This document shows, piece by piece, positions 17,638-26,803 of a stretch of DNA of 64,000 nucleotides. This stretch comes from Nocardioides bizhenqiangii (lineage in GTDB: Bacteria; Actinomycetota; Actinomycetes; Propionibacteriales; Nocardioidaceae). Each line of letters starts with the position of its first letter. Position 1 is the stretch's first letter. The notes beneath the pieces were generated by a model that did no database searches, was not told where the DNA came from, and saw only the letters and a program-made list of their open reading frames with translations. A program made the translations under genes and the position numbers. The stretch lies in NCBI RefSeq assembly GCF_034661235.1, contig NZ_CP141059.1, forward strand, positions 3,781,501 to 3,845,500, read 5' to 3'.

Positions 17638-17959
17638 CTGAGCCCTTGTTGGCGAGGCGGACGTCGAAGACCGCGGCGAGGCCGGTGACCTCGAGCAGCC
17701 GGTAGGTGCTCGCCGTCACTCCCCCGAGCGTCAGCGAGGCACCGTTGCGGGCGGCCTCCTTCAGCAGCTGGACGAGTGTCCCCAGGCCGCTCGAGTCGAT
17801 GAACTCCACGCCCGACAGATCGAGCACCACGGACTCACCGTCCGCGAGGCACGGTCGGACCGCCGCCGCGAGGTCCTGGGCGGTTGACAGGTCGACCTCT
17901 CCGACCGCGCGCACCACCGTCGAACCGTCGACACTGGTGTCCTGAGAAAACTGAGCCAC
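17618..17959 (-). CDS. STAS-domain anti-sigma factor antagonist (SpoIIAA/RsbV type)
   Basis: A 113-residue single STAS domain. The phosphorylation motif EFIDSSGLGTL carries the serine that an RsbW-type kinase would modify, and VVLDLSGV is the strand before it. When dephosphorylated, such proteins bind the anti-sigma kinase and free a sigma factor. The GTG start has AAGGGGG at 8 bases. The phosphatase gene overlaps its last 20 bases, so the pair forms one signalling unit. No RsbW-like kinase or sigma factor is in the window. Confidence 0.93.
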   Translation of the reverse strand: MAQFSQDTSVDGSTVVRAVGEVDLSTAQDLAAAVRPCLADGESVVLDLSGVEFIDSSGLGTLVQLLKEAARNGASLTLGGVTASTYRLLEVTGLAAVFDVRLANKGSDGVAST

Positions 17960-18079
17960 AGGACCCCCTTCTGACGACCGGTGACTAGCTGAACGGTAGC
18001 CGTTCGAAGCCGGGGGGATGCTGGATTGCGAAAGGTGGGATGGCGGCGGTGCCGAGCACTATGCGACGGACCAGGTCTC

Positions 18080-18301
18080 TCACACGAGGCGCGCGATCGT
18101 CTCCCGGATGACGGTCCGGACCTCTGCCGCCTCCGCGTCCTCACCGGCCGCGACTCGGGCCAGCACCTCGAGGAGATCCTCGGTCCGCTCGTCGCCGGGA
18201 AAGTCGTCGCGCAGCACAGCCGCCAGCTCGTTCGCCGCTTCGATCGAGTCGTCGCCGTCGAGGACTCGCTGAGCGGGCTCGAGGAATCGCTCGTGGGTCA
18301 T
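18080..18301 (-). CDS. Small helical acidic protein, unknown function (73 residues)
   Basis: A 73-residue, mostly helical, acidic protein (FLEPAQRVLDGDDSIEAANE, then DLLEVLARVAAGEDAEAAEV). The ATG has GGTGGGG at about 4 bases. No family recognised. It lies between the STAS gene and the peptidase gene on the same strand, with 120 bases of spacing to the STAS start, so it is probably not in the STAS operon. Confidence 0.6.
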   Translation of the reverse strand: MTHERFLEPAQRVLDGDDSIEAANELAAVLRDDFPGDERTEDLLEVLARVAAGEDAEAAEVRTVIRETIARLV

Positions 18302-18371
18302 GCGTCCCCACCGTAGAGACTGCACGGCGCGGCTGCACGCCCCACCTCCGGAAGGGGCCGGACGCTGCTCC

Positions 18372-19157
18372 TCAGCGTTGGCGGGAGGCACCCCAGATCG
18401 AGAGGACCTGCCGCGGCGCGGTGACCTGCATCCGGCGACGGCTCGGGTGGGCGCCGTACTCCGCGGTCAGCGCGGCTCCACGGAACCGGTTGTTGTACCA
18501 GCCGGTCATCGTGCCGTGGCAGACCCCGCCGCAGGTGAACGACTTGCGGGGCAGGTTGAGGGCGCGGGCCACTTTCCGGGAGAACCTCTTGTTCTTGGTG
18601 ACCGTGTCGACGCCGTACAGCGGCTGGTGGAAGCTGATGATCCACCTCGGTCGGATGTTTCTGAGGAAGCGCATCACGGCTCTGGTCTCCGGCTCCGACC
18701 CGGGCCGCGGCCCGGACTCGTAGTCGCCGTCGAGGTCGGCCCAGTTGTTCGGGAAGTTGCGGTTGAGGTCGACGCCGCGGGCGTTCTTGCGGGTGCCGCG
18801 GGCCAGGCCGTCGGGGTTGTACGTCGGCAGCACCCACAGGTTGATGCCGTGGATCGGCCGCCCGTCGCGCAGGGCGGTGAGGATCTGCCGGGTGTGCGGC
18901 TCGTCGCCGTGCATCGTCGACACCAGCAGCACCTTCGGCTTGCCGACCTCGCCGAGGTGCCACGCGACCAGGGGTCGGCCCCGGACGGAGTGACCGATCA
19001 CCCGCTTGCCGATCACCGCCGGCCGGTCGCCGGCGACCGCCCGCGCGGGAGCGGTCCCGGCTCCCGCCGAGGTGGTCGGCGCGGCAGAGAGCGTCGAGCC
19101 GAGCACCGCGACGAGCACCAGCACGAGGGCGGGGCGCCGCCGCCACCAACCTGCCAT
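18372..19157 (-). CDS. Secreted M14-type zinc carboxypeptidase-like protein
   Basis: A 261-residue protein with a signal peptide (WWRRRPALVLVLVAVLGSTLSAAPTTSAGA). The M14 zinc site is visible: MHGDEP (H-x-x-E), then ARGVDLNRNFP for substrate binding, and SFHQP for the third zinc ligand; the C-terminal TAEYGAH supplies a candidate catalytic Glu. The family cleaves C-terminal residues or peptidoglycan stem peptides. It is shorter than digestive carboxypeptidases and nearer to the MpaA / bacterial M14 group. The start is uncertain: GGAG lies very close to this ATG, and an in-frame GTG is 18 bases upstream. It diverges from the DUF429 fusion gene. Confidence 0.85.
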   Translation of the reverse strand: MAGWWRRRPALVLVLVAVLGSTLSAAPTTSAGAGTAPARAVAGDRPAVIGKRVIGHSVRGRPLVAWHLGEVGKPKVLLVSTMHGDEPHTRQILTALRDGRPIHGINLWVLPTYNPDGLARGTRKNARGVDLNRNFPNNWADLDGDYESGPRPGSEPETRAVMRFLRNIRPRWIISFHQPLYGVDTVTKNKRFSRKVARALNLPRKSFTCGGVCHGTMTGWYNNRFRGAALTAEYGAHPSRRRMQVTAPRQVLSIWGASRQR

Positions 19158-19199
19158 GCTCCGGAAGCATGCCACGCCGTGGGGTGGCAGGCTGCGGTC

Positions 19200-20984
19200 A
19201 TGCACTTCGTCGGAGTCGACCTCGCGTGGGGCGACCGCAAGCCCACGGGCCTCGCGGTCCTCGACGACGAGGGTCACCTGGTGCAGGTGACGGCCGCGAC
19301 CACCGACGACGAGATCGTCGAGGCGCTGGCGCCCTACCTCGAGTCGGACTGCCTGGTCGCGATCGATGCGCCCCTGATCGTCGTGAACGCGAAGGGGAAC
19401 CGACCGGCCGAGGCCGCGCTGAACAAGGACTTCGCCCGGTTCGACGCCGGCGCGCACCCGTCCAACACCGGCAAGCCGGAGTTCCGCGACCAGCCGCGCG
19501 GCGCCCGGATCGCGGCTCGGCTGGGTCTCGACATGAACCCGCGGTCGGGAAGACCCCGGCGGGCGATCGAGGTGTACCCGCACCCGGCGACGGTCGCGCT
19601 GTTCCGCCTCGGGCGCACGCTGAAGTACAAGAACAAGCCCGGCCGCGACCTCGAGCACCTCCGCGCCGAGCTGATCGTGCTGGTGGGCATGATCGAGGGC
19701 CTCGCCGCCGCTGACCCGCCGCTCCTGGTCGACGGCCCCCCCGGCGAGCAGAGCCGCCCGTCGGTCTGGCAGGCGCTCCGCGACACCGTCGCGACGGCGA
19801 AGCGCAAGAGCCAGCTCCGGGTCGTCGAGGACCAGGTCGACGCTGTCATCTGCGCCTACACCGCCCTGTTCCGGGAGCGCCGTCCCGCGGACACCACGAC
19901 GTACGGCGACTTCGAGGGCGGCTACATCGTCACGCCGACCCTGCCCCCCGACCTCGCGGCGACCCCGTTGGGTGCGAGCCCATCGGCGCCACCCCTCGAC
20001 CCCGGCGCCGCGGTGCGGGAGTACGCCGAGCACCACGCCGACCTGCGGCTGGCGGCGGACCAGTACGTCGCCATGGTGACGTCCATCCTCGACGACGCCG
20101 GCATCAACTACCTGACGGTCACCGGCCGCGCGAAGTCCGTCTCGTCGTTCGCCGCCAAGGCCGCTCGCGTCGCCGACGGCCGGCCGGTGTTCACCGACCC
20201 GCTGCGGGAGATCACCGACCAGATCGGCGTACGCGTCATCACCTACGTGCACAGCGACGTCCAGGCCGTCGCCGACCTGCTCGAGGACCAGGTCGTGGTC
20301 TACGACGACCGCGACCTCGGCCAGGAGACCGCCGGTGAGGGCCGGTTCGGCTACGCCAGCCGCCACCTGCTCGTCGGCCTCGACCCCGTGCGGGAGGGCC
20401 AGGACGGCTACCAGCTGCTGCGCGGACGACAGGCGCAGATCCAGATCCGCACCGTGCTGCAGCACGCGTGGGCGGAGTTCGAGCACGACATCCGCTACAA
20501 GGGCACCATCCCCGACGAGCATGTGCCCGACTTCGACCGCCGGTTCACGCTCGCTGCCGGGCTGCTCGAGCTCGCGGACCGTGAGTTCTCCACGATCCGG
20601 GACCGGCTGCGCGACGGGATGGCGGAGGCTGCCGCCGACGCCGAGGACGACGACCCTCGGATCAGCCCGCGCGAGCTCGCGGCGTTCCTCGCCGGGCAGT
20701 ACGCCGACTCCGGGTGGTCACGCACCGAGCACTACGCCTGGATCTCGGGCCTGGTCCTCGAGCTCGGCATCTCGTCCCTGGGGGAGCTCGGTGACCTGGT
20801 GCGCGCTGTCGACGCCGACGAGCTCAAGGCCCGGATGGACTACCGCTACCCGCCCGGCGCCGTACGCCGCCTCGACGACGCACTGCTCTGGACCTATGGC
20901 GACACCTACGTCGACCTGCGCGCCAACGCGCACCGGGTGCCCGCGCTGCGGACCCGGCTGGCGAAGATGCGTGGAGCCGGCTGA
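19200..20984 (+). CDS. DUF429 RNase H-like domain fused to RelA/SpoT (p)ppGpp synthetase domain
   Basis: A 594-residue two-domain protein. Residues 1 to about 240 form a DUF429 domain, a predicted RNase H-fold nuclease: GVDLAWG (Asp7), AIDAPL, VYPHPATVALF and EDQVDAVICAYTA carry the expected acidic positions. After a Pro/Ala linker, residues about 290-470 form a RelA/SpoT synthetase domain: GRAKSVSSFAAK (R-x-K-S), TDQIGVRVI, GYASRHLLV and QIQIRTVLQHAWAEFEHD. The usual catalytic Glu in E-x-QIRT is Gln (residue 413). There is no HD hydrolase or ACT/TGS region. One uninterrupted frame encodes both parts. The ATG follows a GGCAGG-like site. Mycobacterial RNase HII-RelA/SpoT fusions are the known analogue, with a different nuclease family. 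Confidence 0.85.
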   Translation: MHFVGVDLAWGDRKPTGLAVLDDEGHLVQVTAATTDDEIVEALAPYLESDCLVAIDAPLIVVNAKGNRPAEAALNKDFARFDAGAHPSNTGKPEFRDQPRGARIAARLGLDMNPRSGRPRRAIEVYPHPATVALFRLGRTLKYKNKPGRDLEHLRAELIVLVGMIEGLAAADPPLLVDGPPGEQSRPSVWQALRDTVATAKRKSQLRVVEDQVDAVICAYTALFRERRPADTTTYGDFEGGYIVTPTLPPDLAATPLGASPSAPPLDPGAAVREYAEHHADLRLAADQYVAMVTSILDDAGINYLTVTGRAKSVSSFAAKAARVADGRPVFTDPLREITDQIGVRVITYVHSDVQAVADLLEDQVVVYDDRDLGQETAGEGRFGYASRHLLVGLDPVREGQDGYQLLRGRQAQIQIRTVLQHAWAEFEHDIRYKGTIPDEHVPDFDRRFTLAAGLLELADREFSTIRDRLRDGMAEAAADAEDDDPRISPRELAAFLAGQYADSGWSRTEHYAWISGLVLELGISSLGELGDLVRAVDADELKARMDYRYPPGAVRRLDDALLWTYGDTYVDLRANAHRVPALRTRLAKMRGAG

Positions 20985-21131
20985 GTCGAGCGGGACCCCC
21001 GTCCGTCTAGTCAGAACGGGCTGGTGGGCAGCGGCGATCGGACACGGATCCGGCGATCTCGGCCCAAAATGGTCGTCGGGGCCGAAGACTGGGGGTCCAC
21101 TGATGACCGAACTTCTCGGAGAAGCCTGGCG

Positions 21132-23468
21132 ATGACCAGCACACCCAGCGCCACTGCGGTGGCCGGCACGCGTCGCGGCGCCGTGTTCGACGGGGCCGTC
21201 TGTGCCGTCGGTCTGGCGATCTTCGTCGTCGCGGTCGTGGCGGTGGCTCAGGACGGGTTGACGCACATCGCGCCGGCGCTGGTCGGCATCCCTGTGATCT
21301 TGATCGTCTCCCGGTTCCCGCTGGTCGTCGACAACAATGACGGCGGCATCGAGGTCGGCTTCGACTCCTGCGTCCTGATGTTCCTGCTGTGCACGCTCCC
21401 CGCACACGACGCGGTCTTCATCTGGTCGCTCGGCGTGATGGTCACCCAGCTCACCACGGGCAAGCTGTGGTCGTCGAAGGCGTTCAACATCGGGGTGGGG
21501 ATCATCGCAGGCAGCATCGCTGCCGCCGTGGTGACGGCGGGTCGAGGCGACTCGATCGGCACTGGGCGCGAGCTGGCCGCGGTGATGATCGCCGCGGTCG
21601 CCTACTTCGCCACCGACTACGTCATGTCGGCGGTGTCGGTCGGGATCAGCTCGGGCACCGCCATCCGACGACACCTGCTGCAGCGGGGGACCTGGCTGGC
21701 GGTCGCCTGTTTCGTCCCGTTCGACACCCTCGGCTACCTGGGCGTGGTGGTCCACAGGGCGACGCCGGGTTGGATGCTGATCCTGCTCGCCGTACCACTG
21801 GTCACGCTGCTCGTCGCCACCCGCGCGGTGACCCGCGCCCGGGAGAACGCGCGTCGCCTGACGGTGCTGTTCGACGCCGCCGTCCGGGCGCAGACGCACA
21901 CAGACCGGGAGCGCGTCGTGGGCGCGTTGGTCGAAGACGCTCGGGACCTGCTGCACCTCCGCCGGGTCGCGGTCCGGTCGACACCGCCCGACGGCGGTGA
22001 GATCGGCGCACGTGTCAACGACGAAGAAGAGCCGCGTTGGCTGGTGGCGAAGGCTCTGGGCCGCGCCCGCTCGACGATCGCCGCGGACGAGCAGGCGCTG
22101 AGGGCGCTGGGTGCGGTCGCGTCGGACGCCTTCGCACGGCTTGCGCTCACCGAGGAGATGGTGCACGTCGCTCGCCATGACCCGCTCACCGACCTCCCTA
22201 ACCGAGGCATCCTGCTGGATCGGTTGCTGGAGGCCCAGGCGAACGCCCGGAAGAACGGCACCCAGGTGACGTTGCTGTTCATCGACCTGGACGGCTTCAA
22301 GCCGGTCAACGACCGGTTCGGCCACGCAGCAGGTGACGCCGTTCTGGTCGAGCTCGCCGACCGGTTGCGGTCCTGCGTCCGTGAGTGCGACACCGTCGCC
22401 CGACTGGGAGGTGACGAGTTCGCGGTCCTGATCGAGGGTGCCGAGGTCGCCGAGGTCGAGGAGATGTGGGCGCGGGTGCTCGCCGCCACGCGGCGGGGAG
22501 TGCTCGTCGCCGGTCACCTGCTGCCGCTGAGCGCGAGCGGCGGCATCGCCTTCGGGGGACCGGGCGACGACGCCGAGGGTTTGTTGCGCAAGGCGGACCT
22601 GGCCATGTACGAGGCGAAGGCTCGCGGCAAGGCCCGGGTGGTGGTGTACGAGCACGCCATCGGGCGGGCTCGCGTCGAGCGGCTCGAGATGGTCGACGAC
22701 CTGCGCCGCGCGGTGGCCCGGGCCGAGATCGAGATCGCCTACCAGCCCATCGTCGACGTCGACTCCGGACGGATCGCCGGCGCCGAGGCACTGGCACGGT
22801 GGCGCCGTGACGGGGTCCCGGTCTCGCCCGAGCTGTTCATCGGGATCGCCGAGGAGAGCGGCCTGATCGTCGACCTGGGAGAGTCCGTGCTCACCGCGGT
22901 CGCCGCCGATGCCGCCGTGCTCCACGACCAGATCGACGGGCCGTTCGTCATGACCGTCAACATCTCTGCGCGCCAGCTGCGCGAACCCGGCTTCGTGGAG
23001 CTCGTCGCGAGATCTTTGACCGCCATGAACGGCACCGCGCTGGTGCTCGAGATCACCGAACGGCAGGGGATCGACCTCGACCCGCTCGTGCTCGACGCGA
23101 TGCACGCGATCGCGGCCATGGGCGTCCGGTTCGCCATCGACGACTTCGGGGTCGGGTTCTCCTCGATCAGCTACCTGCGGGACATCCCGGTGCAGATCAT
23201 CAAGGCCGACGGATCGCTGTCGCACGCCATCGACTCGGATGAGCGTGCGAGCGCGCTGCTCCGGTCGGTCGCGCACATGGGTCGTTCGCTCGGCTTGGAA
23301 GTAGTCGTCGAGGGGATCGAGCGGGAGGCACAGCTGACGGTGCTCCGCGACCACGGCCACCAGTTGTATGCACAGGGTTTCCTCCTCCATCGCCCGATGC
23401 CGATCGACGACCTGCTCACGACGTTGCGTGGTGACCGTACGACGAGCGCACTGACGTCCGTGTCCTGA
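21132..23468 (+). CDS. Membrane GGDEF-EAL cyclic-di-GMP protein
   Basis: A 778-residue protein. About eight N-terminal helices (residues 15-240) form a MASE-like sensor, followed by a GAF-like or coiled linker. The GGDEF domain has an intact RLGGDEF active site with an RECD inhibitory I-site five residues upstream. The EAL domain has EALARW, NISARQL, EITERQ, DDFGVGF, IKADGSL and VVEGIE, so the metal and substrate residues are present. Both synthesis and hydrolysis of c-di-GMP are possible. The ATG at 21132 has GGAGAAG at 7 bases; a second in-frame ATG at 21069 is weaker. A symmetric terminator follows it. Confidence 0.93.
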   Translation: MTSTPSATAVAGTRRGAVFDGAVCAVGLAIFVVAVVAVAQDGLTHIAPALVGIPVILIVSRFPLVVDNNDGGIEVGFDSCVLMFLLCTLPAHDAVFIWSLGVMVTQLTTGKLWSSKAFNIGVGIIAGSIAAAVVTAGRGDSIGTGRELAAVMIAAVAYFATDYVMSAVSVGISSGTAIRRHLLQRGTWLAVACFVPFDTLGYLGVVVHRATPGWMLILLAVPLVTLLVATRAVTRARENARRLTVLFDAAVRAQTHTDRERVVGALVEDARDLLHLRRVAVRSTPPDGGEIGARVNDEEEPRWLVAKALGRARSTIAADEQALRALGAVASDAFARLALTEEMVHVARHDPLTDLPNRGILLDRLLEAQANARKNGTQVTLLFIDLDGFKPVNDRFGHAAGDAVLVELADRLRSCVRECDTVARLGGDEFAVLIEGAEVAEVEEMWARVLAATRRGVLVAGHLLPLSASGGIAFGGPGDDAEGLLRKADLAMYEAKARGKARVVVYEHAIGRARVERLEMVDDLRRAVARAEIEIAYQPIVDVDSGRIAGAEALARWRRDGVPVSPELFIGIAEESGLIVDLGESVLTAVAADAAVLHDQIDGPFVMTVNISARQLREPGFVELVARSLTAMNGTALVLEITERQGIDLDPLVLDAMHAIAAMGVRFAIDDFGVGFSSISYLRDIPVQIIKADGSLSHAIDSDERASALLRSVAHMGRSLGLEVVVEGIEREAQLTVLRDHGHQLYAQGFLLHRPMPIDDLLTTLRGDRTTSALTSVS

Positions 23469-23487
23469 CTTCCCGTCGGAAATGCGA

Positions 23488-23529
23488 ACGTCCCGGTGGC
23501 GGGTGACTGATCACCTGGCACCGGGACGT
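23488..23529. terminator. Bidirectional hairpin terminator
   Basis: ACGTCCCGGTG and CACCGGGACGT form a perfect 11-bp outer stem, and GGGTGA/TCACCT an inner stem around CTGA. It lies between the convergent GGDEF-EAL gene (ending 23468) and the small secreted-protein gene (ending 23546). Confidence 0.88.
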
Positions 23530-23545
23530 CCTCAGGCCGTTGGAC

Positions 23546-23776
23546 TCACTCCTCCTTGGTGCGAGCCGCGCCCAGACGCTCTTCCTTGGTGCGGTCCGCG
23601 GAGACCCGTTCCTCCTTGGTCCGCTCCGTGCTGCTGGAGTCCTGCTCGACCGCGACGGCCGTCCGCTCGGTGTCGGCGTCCGCCGCGTGCGCGTCGGTCG
23701 CCGTCGTCGCGGTCAGAGCGGCGACGCCGATCGCGAGTGCCGCGACCGACCTCCTGATCCCTCGGGGCATGCGCAT
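23546..23776 (-). CDS. Small secreted protein with three RTKEE repeats
   Basis: A 76-residue protein with a signal peptide (RRSVAALAIGVAALTATTATDAHA, cleavage likely after AHA). The mature part is charged and ends in three near-identical units: ERTKEERVSA, DRTKEERLGA and ARTKEE. The DNA repeats too (TCCTTGGTGCG units at 23551-23620 on the plus strand). It has no cysteines or known domain. Two ATGs are in frame (23776 and 23770). GGGAGGG lies about 11 bases before the first. Function unknown. Confidence 0.65.
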   Translation of the reverse strand: MRMPRGIRRSVAALAIGVAALTATTATDAHAADADTERTAVAVEQDSSSTERTKEERVSADRTKEERLGAARTKEE

Positions 23777-23900
23777 CTCAGGTGTTCCCTCCCTGTTGTC
23801 GACGTGCCTCGCGGCACCGGGACCCCTCCCCCGGGTCGGGAACCACGGTAGCGGGAACGGCGCTCCCCCGTCCGGCGATCGACCGAAGCGACGACTGTCG

Positions 23901-24908
23901 TCACTGGAGCGCGATGTCGAACGTGGGCGCGAAGGCACCTACGCCCGGCAGCGCGACCGGCTCGTCGAGCTGGCCGGTCGCCCGGTCCAGCCGGACGAGG
24001 CCCACGTCCTCGTGGGTGATCCACACCGACTGCTCCGAGACCTCGATGTCGTCGACGTTCCCCGCGCCGGTGCCGTCGCGGACCGAGGCCGCGACCGGCT
24101 GGAACTGCCCGCTGTCGTCGATCGTCCCGACCATGTCGTCGAGACCGACCCAGAGCTGACCGGTCTCGTCGGCGCTCAACGCGTAGGCGGCCTCCACGCC
24201 CTGGATCGTCCGCCGCGGTGCGAGCGTCGCCGCATCCAGCTCGACCAGCCCGCCGTAGTGGGCGACCCACAACGAGTCGTCGATGAGCTGGACGTCCCAG
24301 ATCACCTCGTCCGGGTTGTAGCGCCCGACCACCTCCCCGGTCGTGAGGTCGATCCTCACTGCTGTGCCGTCGTACGAGTTGGCGGCGAGCATGGAGTCGC
24401 CTTGCAACGCCAGGTACTCGAGGTTGAAGTCTGCCGACGGGAGCTGCACCTCGTCCTCCGGCTGACCGCTGGCGAGGTCGTAGCGCACCAGCTTCGGCTC
24501 GTCCCGGAGGGACATCCAGATGCCGTCGCCGTCGACGAGGAAGTCGTGGACGTACACCTCCTCGAACAGGATGTCGCTGGGCTGGCCGGTGGTCGGGTCG
24601 CGACGCTGGACCTCAGGCGTCTGCACCCACAGCGAGCTCTCGGCGAAGGCCACCTTCCAGGGGCCTTCGTCGACCGGGATCTTCTCCACGGCCCGGGTCG
24701 CAGGGTCGACCTTGAGCAACGCACTTGCCTCCGACGACCCGACCCACACCGTCGTGGGCTCCGCCACCGCTGTGGGACCGGCGTCCTCGGTGACCTGACC
24801 GGCGCTTCCACCCGAGTCGTCCGAACCCTCGGAGCCGTCGTCACCGCCACAGGCGGTGAGCAGGAGGCCGGCGATGACGAGAGCGGCGGAGCGTGCAGAG
24901 ACGGACAT
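23901..24908 (-). CDS. Lipoprotein with beta-propeller-like repeats
   Basis: A 335-residue protein with a lipoprotein signal (VIAGLLLTACGG, lipobox LTAC), an Asp/Ser/Gly-rich spacer, and then repeated blades with W-V/W-M strands: TTVWVGSSEASALLKVDP, SSLWVQTP, GIWMSLRD, SLWVAHYGG, QLWVGLDD and SVWITHEDVGLVRLD. This is the pattern of a YncE/Vgb-like seven-bladed propeller. It probably sits on the outer face of the membrane; the ligand is unknown. The ATG has GGAGG 6 bases upstream. Confidence 0.85.
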   Translation of the reverse strand: MSVSARSAALVIAGLLLTACGGDDGSEGSDDSGGSAGQVTEDAGPTAVAEPTTVWVGSSEASALLKVDPATRAVEKIPVDEGPWKVAFAESSLWVQTPEVQRRDPTTGQPSDILFEEVYVHDFLVDGDGIWMSLRDEPKLVRYDLASGQPEDEVQLPSADFNLEYLALQGDSMLAANSYDGTAVRIDLTTGEVVGRYNPDEVIWDVQLIDDSLWVAHYGGLVELDAATLAPRRTIQGVEAAYALSADETGQLWVGLDDMVGTIDDSGQFQPVAASVRDGTGAGNVDDIEVSEQSVWITHEDVGLVRLDRATGQLDEPVALPGVGAFAPTFDIALQ

Positions 24909-25118
24909 GGCGACCTCCGGAGAGCGACGGGTCGACTTCAACGCTACGGAGGGAAGGGCCCGCGGTCTGCGGTAACGCAGAAAGATCGTCCCCGGGGATG
25001 AGCCGCCTCCATCCCTCCGGCGTCTACGCCACCCGGCCTCGGGTATGCCGGCCGCTCTGATCTCCGCCGAGGGTGCGTCTCCGGTGGGATAATCGCTGCG
25101 GCACAAGGGGTCGGTGTG

Positions 25119-26714
25119 ATGCGACGAGAGCAGGCGATCGCGGCGGTGGGGCGTCGGGACTGGCAGGCTGCCTACGACCTGTACGCCGGTCTCTCCGACC
25201 GCACCGCGGACGACACCCAGCGGCTCGCGGAGTCCGCGTGGTGGCTGGGCCGCATGGACGAGTCGATCCGGATCTATGCCGACGCCTACCGTCAGCACCT
25301 CGAGAGCGGCAGCAAGTCCGGCGCGGCGCGCTCCGCGCTGCTGCTCGCGATCTCGTGCCGGTTGGTCGGGGAGGCTGCCCAGGGCGACGGCTGGCTGGGC
25401 CGTTGCGCGCGCCTGCTCGACACCATGCCCGAGGGGGCCGAGCACGGCTACGCGCTCTACTTGCGGATCGCCGCCCTGATGGGCAGTGATCCCGACGCGG
25501 CGCTGGAGTCCTCGCGCCGGATGCAGGACCTCGGTCGACGGTTCGCCGACCCCACGCTGGTCTGCCTCGGCGTCTACTACGAGGGTCGCTCGAGCATCAA
25601 GCAGGGCCGCGTCCGGGACGGCCTGGCCCTGCTGGACGAGGCGATGCTGTCCGCCCTGTCCGACGAGCTCGCACCGATGTGGGCCGGCGCGATCTATTGC
25701 GGCCTGATGGACGCGTGTCACGAGCTGCGCGACCTGCGGCGCGCGTTCGAGTGGACCGAGGCGACCCGGCGCTGGTGCGAGCCGTTGCCGCTGACGTCGC
25801 TCTACCCGGGCATCTGCCGGGTCCACCGGGCGCAGGTCCTGCAGACCCGCGGCGACTGGAAGCAGGCTGAGGAGGAGGCGTTGGGCGCCTGCCGCGACAT
25901 GGTCGGCGTGGACGTCTGGGCGGTGGCGGACGCCCACTACGAGATCGGGGAGGTACGCCGGCTGCGGGGAGACCTCGCCGGCGCCGAGACGGCGTACACC
26001 CAGGCCAACGAGTTCGGGCGAGATCCGCAACCCGGCCTCGCGTTGCTCCGGCTCGCACAGGGTCGGGTCGAGGCGGCGACGGCGTCCATCGCCGCCGCCC
26101 TCGCCCCGGAGGGCGGCAGCCGCCTCGGGCGGGCGCCACTGCACGCAGCGCAGTCGGAGATCGCGCTCGCGGCCGGGGACCTCGCGCTCGCGGAGGCCTC
26201 GGCGCAGGAGGTCGCCGACACGGCCGTCGCCTTCGAGAGCGCCGGGCTGGGCGCGGAGGGCAACCGTTGTCGCGGGGCGGTGCTCCTCGCCCAGGGGCGG
26301 GCGGTCGAAGCGATGGCCCTGCTCCGCATGGCGTTCAACACCTGGCAGGAGCTCGATGCGCCGTACGACGCCGCGCGCACGCGCCTGCTGATCGCAGCCG
26401 CCTACCTGGCGCTCGGGGACGCCGACGCGGCGACACGGGAGAAGTCGGCCGCGGAGGCGTGCTTCGCGCGGCTCGGCGTCGTCGCGACGCGCGAGGGACT
26501 GCCGAAGGGACTGACCGCTCGCGAGGTCGAGGTGGTCCGGCTGGTCGCCGCGGGCGACAGCAACCGCGCCATCGCCGAGAAGCTCGTCCTGAGCGAGAAG
26601 ACCGTCGCCCGTCACGTCTCGAACATCTTCGGCAAGGTCGGAGCCACCTCCCGTTCCGGGGTGACTGCCTTCGCCTACGACAACGGGCTCATGGGCACAA
26701 ATACCCACGGCTGA
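25119..26714 (+). CDS. LuxR-family regulator with TPR-like sensor region
   Basis: A 531-residue cytosolic protein. Residues 1 to about 455 are helical repeats of TPR type (for example RRDWQAAYDLYAGLSD, ADAYRQHLESGSKSGAARSA, RGDLAGAETAYTQANEFG). A C-terminal LuxR/GerE helix-turn-helix follows (GLTAREVEVVRLVAAGDSNR to EKTVARHVSNIFGKVG). No ATP-binding or receiver domain is present, so activation is probably by protein or ligand contact with the repeats. The ATG at 25119 and a GTG at 25116 share the AAGGGG site. The DUF4242 gene 89 bases downstream may be co-transcribed. Confidence 0.88.
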   Translation: MRREQAIAAVGRRDWQAAYDLYAGLSDRTADDTQRLAESAWWLGRMDESIRIYADAYRQHLESGSKSGAARSALLLAISCRLVGEAAQGDGWLGRCARLLDTMPEGAEHGYALYLRIAALMGSDPDAALESSRRMQDLGRRFADPTLVCLGVYYEGRSSIKQGRVRDGLALLDEAMLSALSDELAPMWAGAIYCGLMDACHELRDLRRAFEWTEATRRWCEPLPLTSLYPGICRVHRAQVLQTRGDWKQAEEEALGACRDMVGVDVWAVADAHYEIGEVRRLRGDLAGAETAYTQANEFGRDPQPGLALLRLAQGRVEAATASIAAALAPEGGSRLGRAPLHAAQSEIALAAGDLALAEASAQEVADTAVAFESAGLGAEGNRCRGAVLLAQGRAVEAMALLRMAFNTWQELDAPYDAARTRLLIAAAYLALGDADAATREKSAAEACFARLGVVATREGLPKGLTAREVEVVRLVAAGDSNRAIAEKLVLSEKTVARHVSNIFGKVGATSRSGVTAFAYDNGLMGTNTHG

Positions 26715-26803
26715 CCACGCGGACAGATGGGGATTGCGCCCGATGCCCGGCACCCTGCCGCGTTCCTACTTTGGTGCTCCACCCACCGATGAAGGAGCTC
26801 GAA

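Noticed and set aside
18372..20522. Extending the peptidase gene upstream into a 716-codon protein
   Set aside because: The extra N-terminal part lies antisense to the DUF429-RelA/SpoT gene, while the signal peptide begins at about 19157, so the long form is spurious.
20718..23390. An 890-codon minus-strand frame opposite the GGDEF-EAL gene
   Set aside because: Overlaps a fully recognisable c-di-GMP protein in sense; no domain and no ribosome site.
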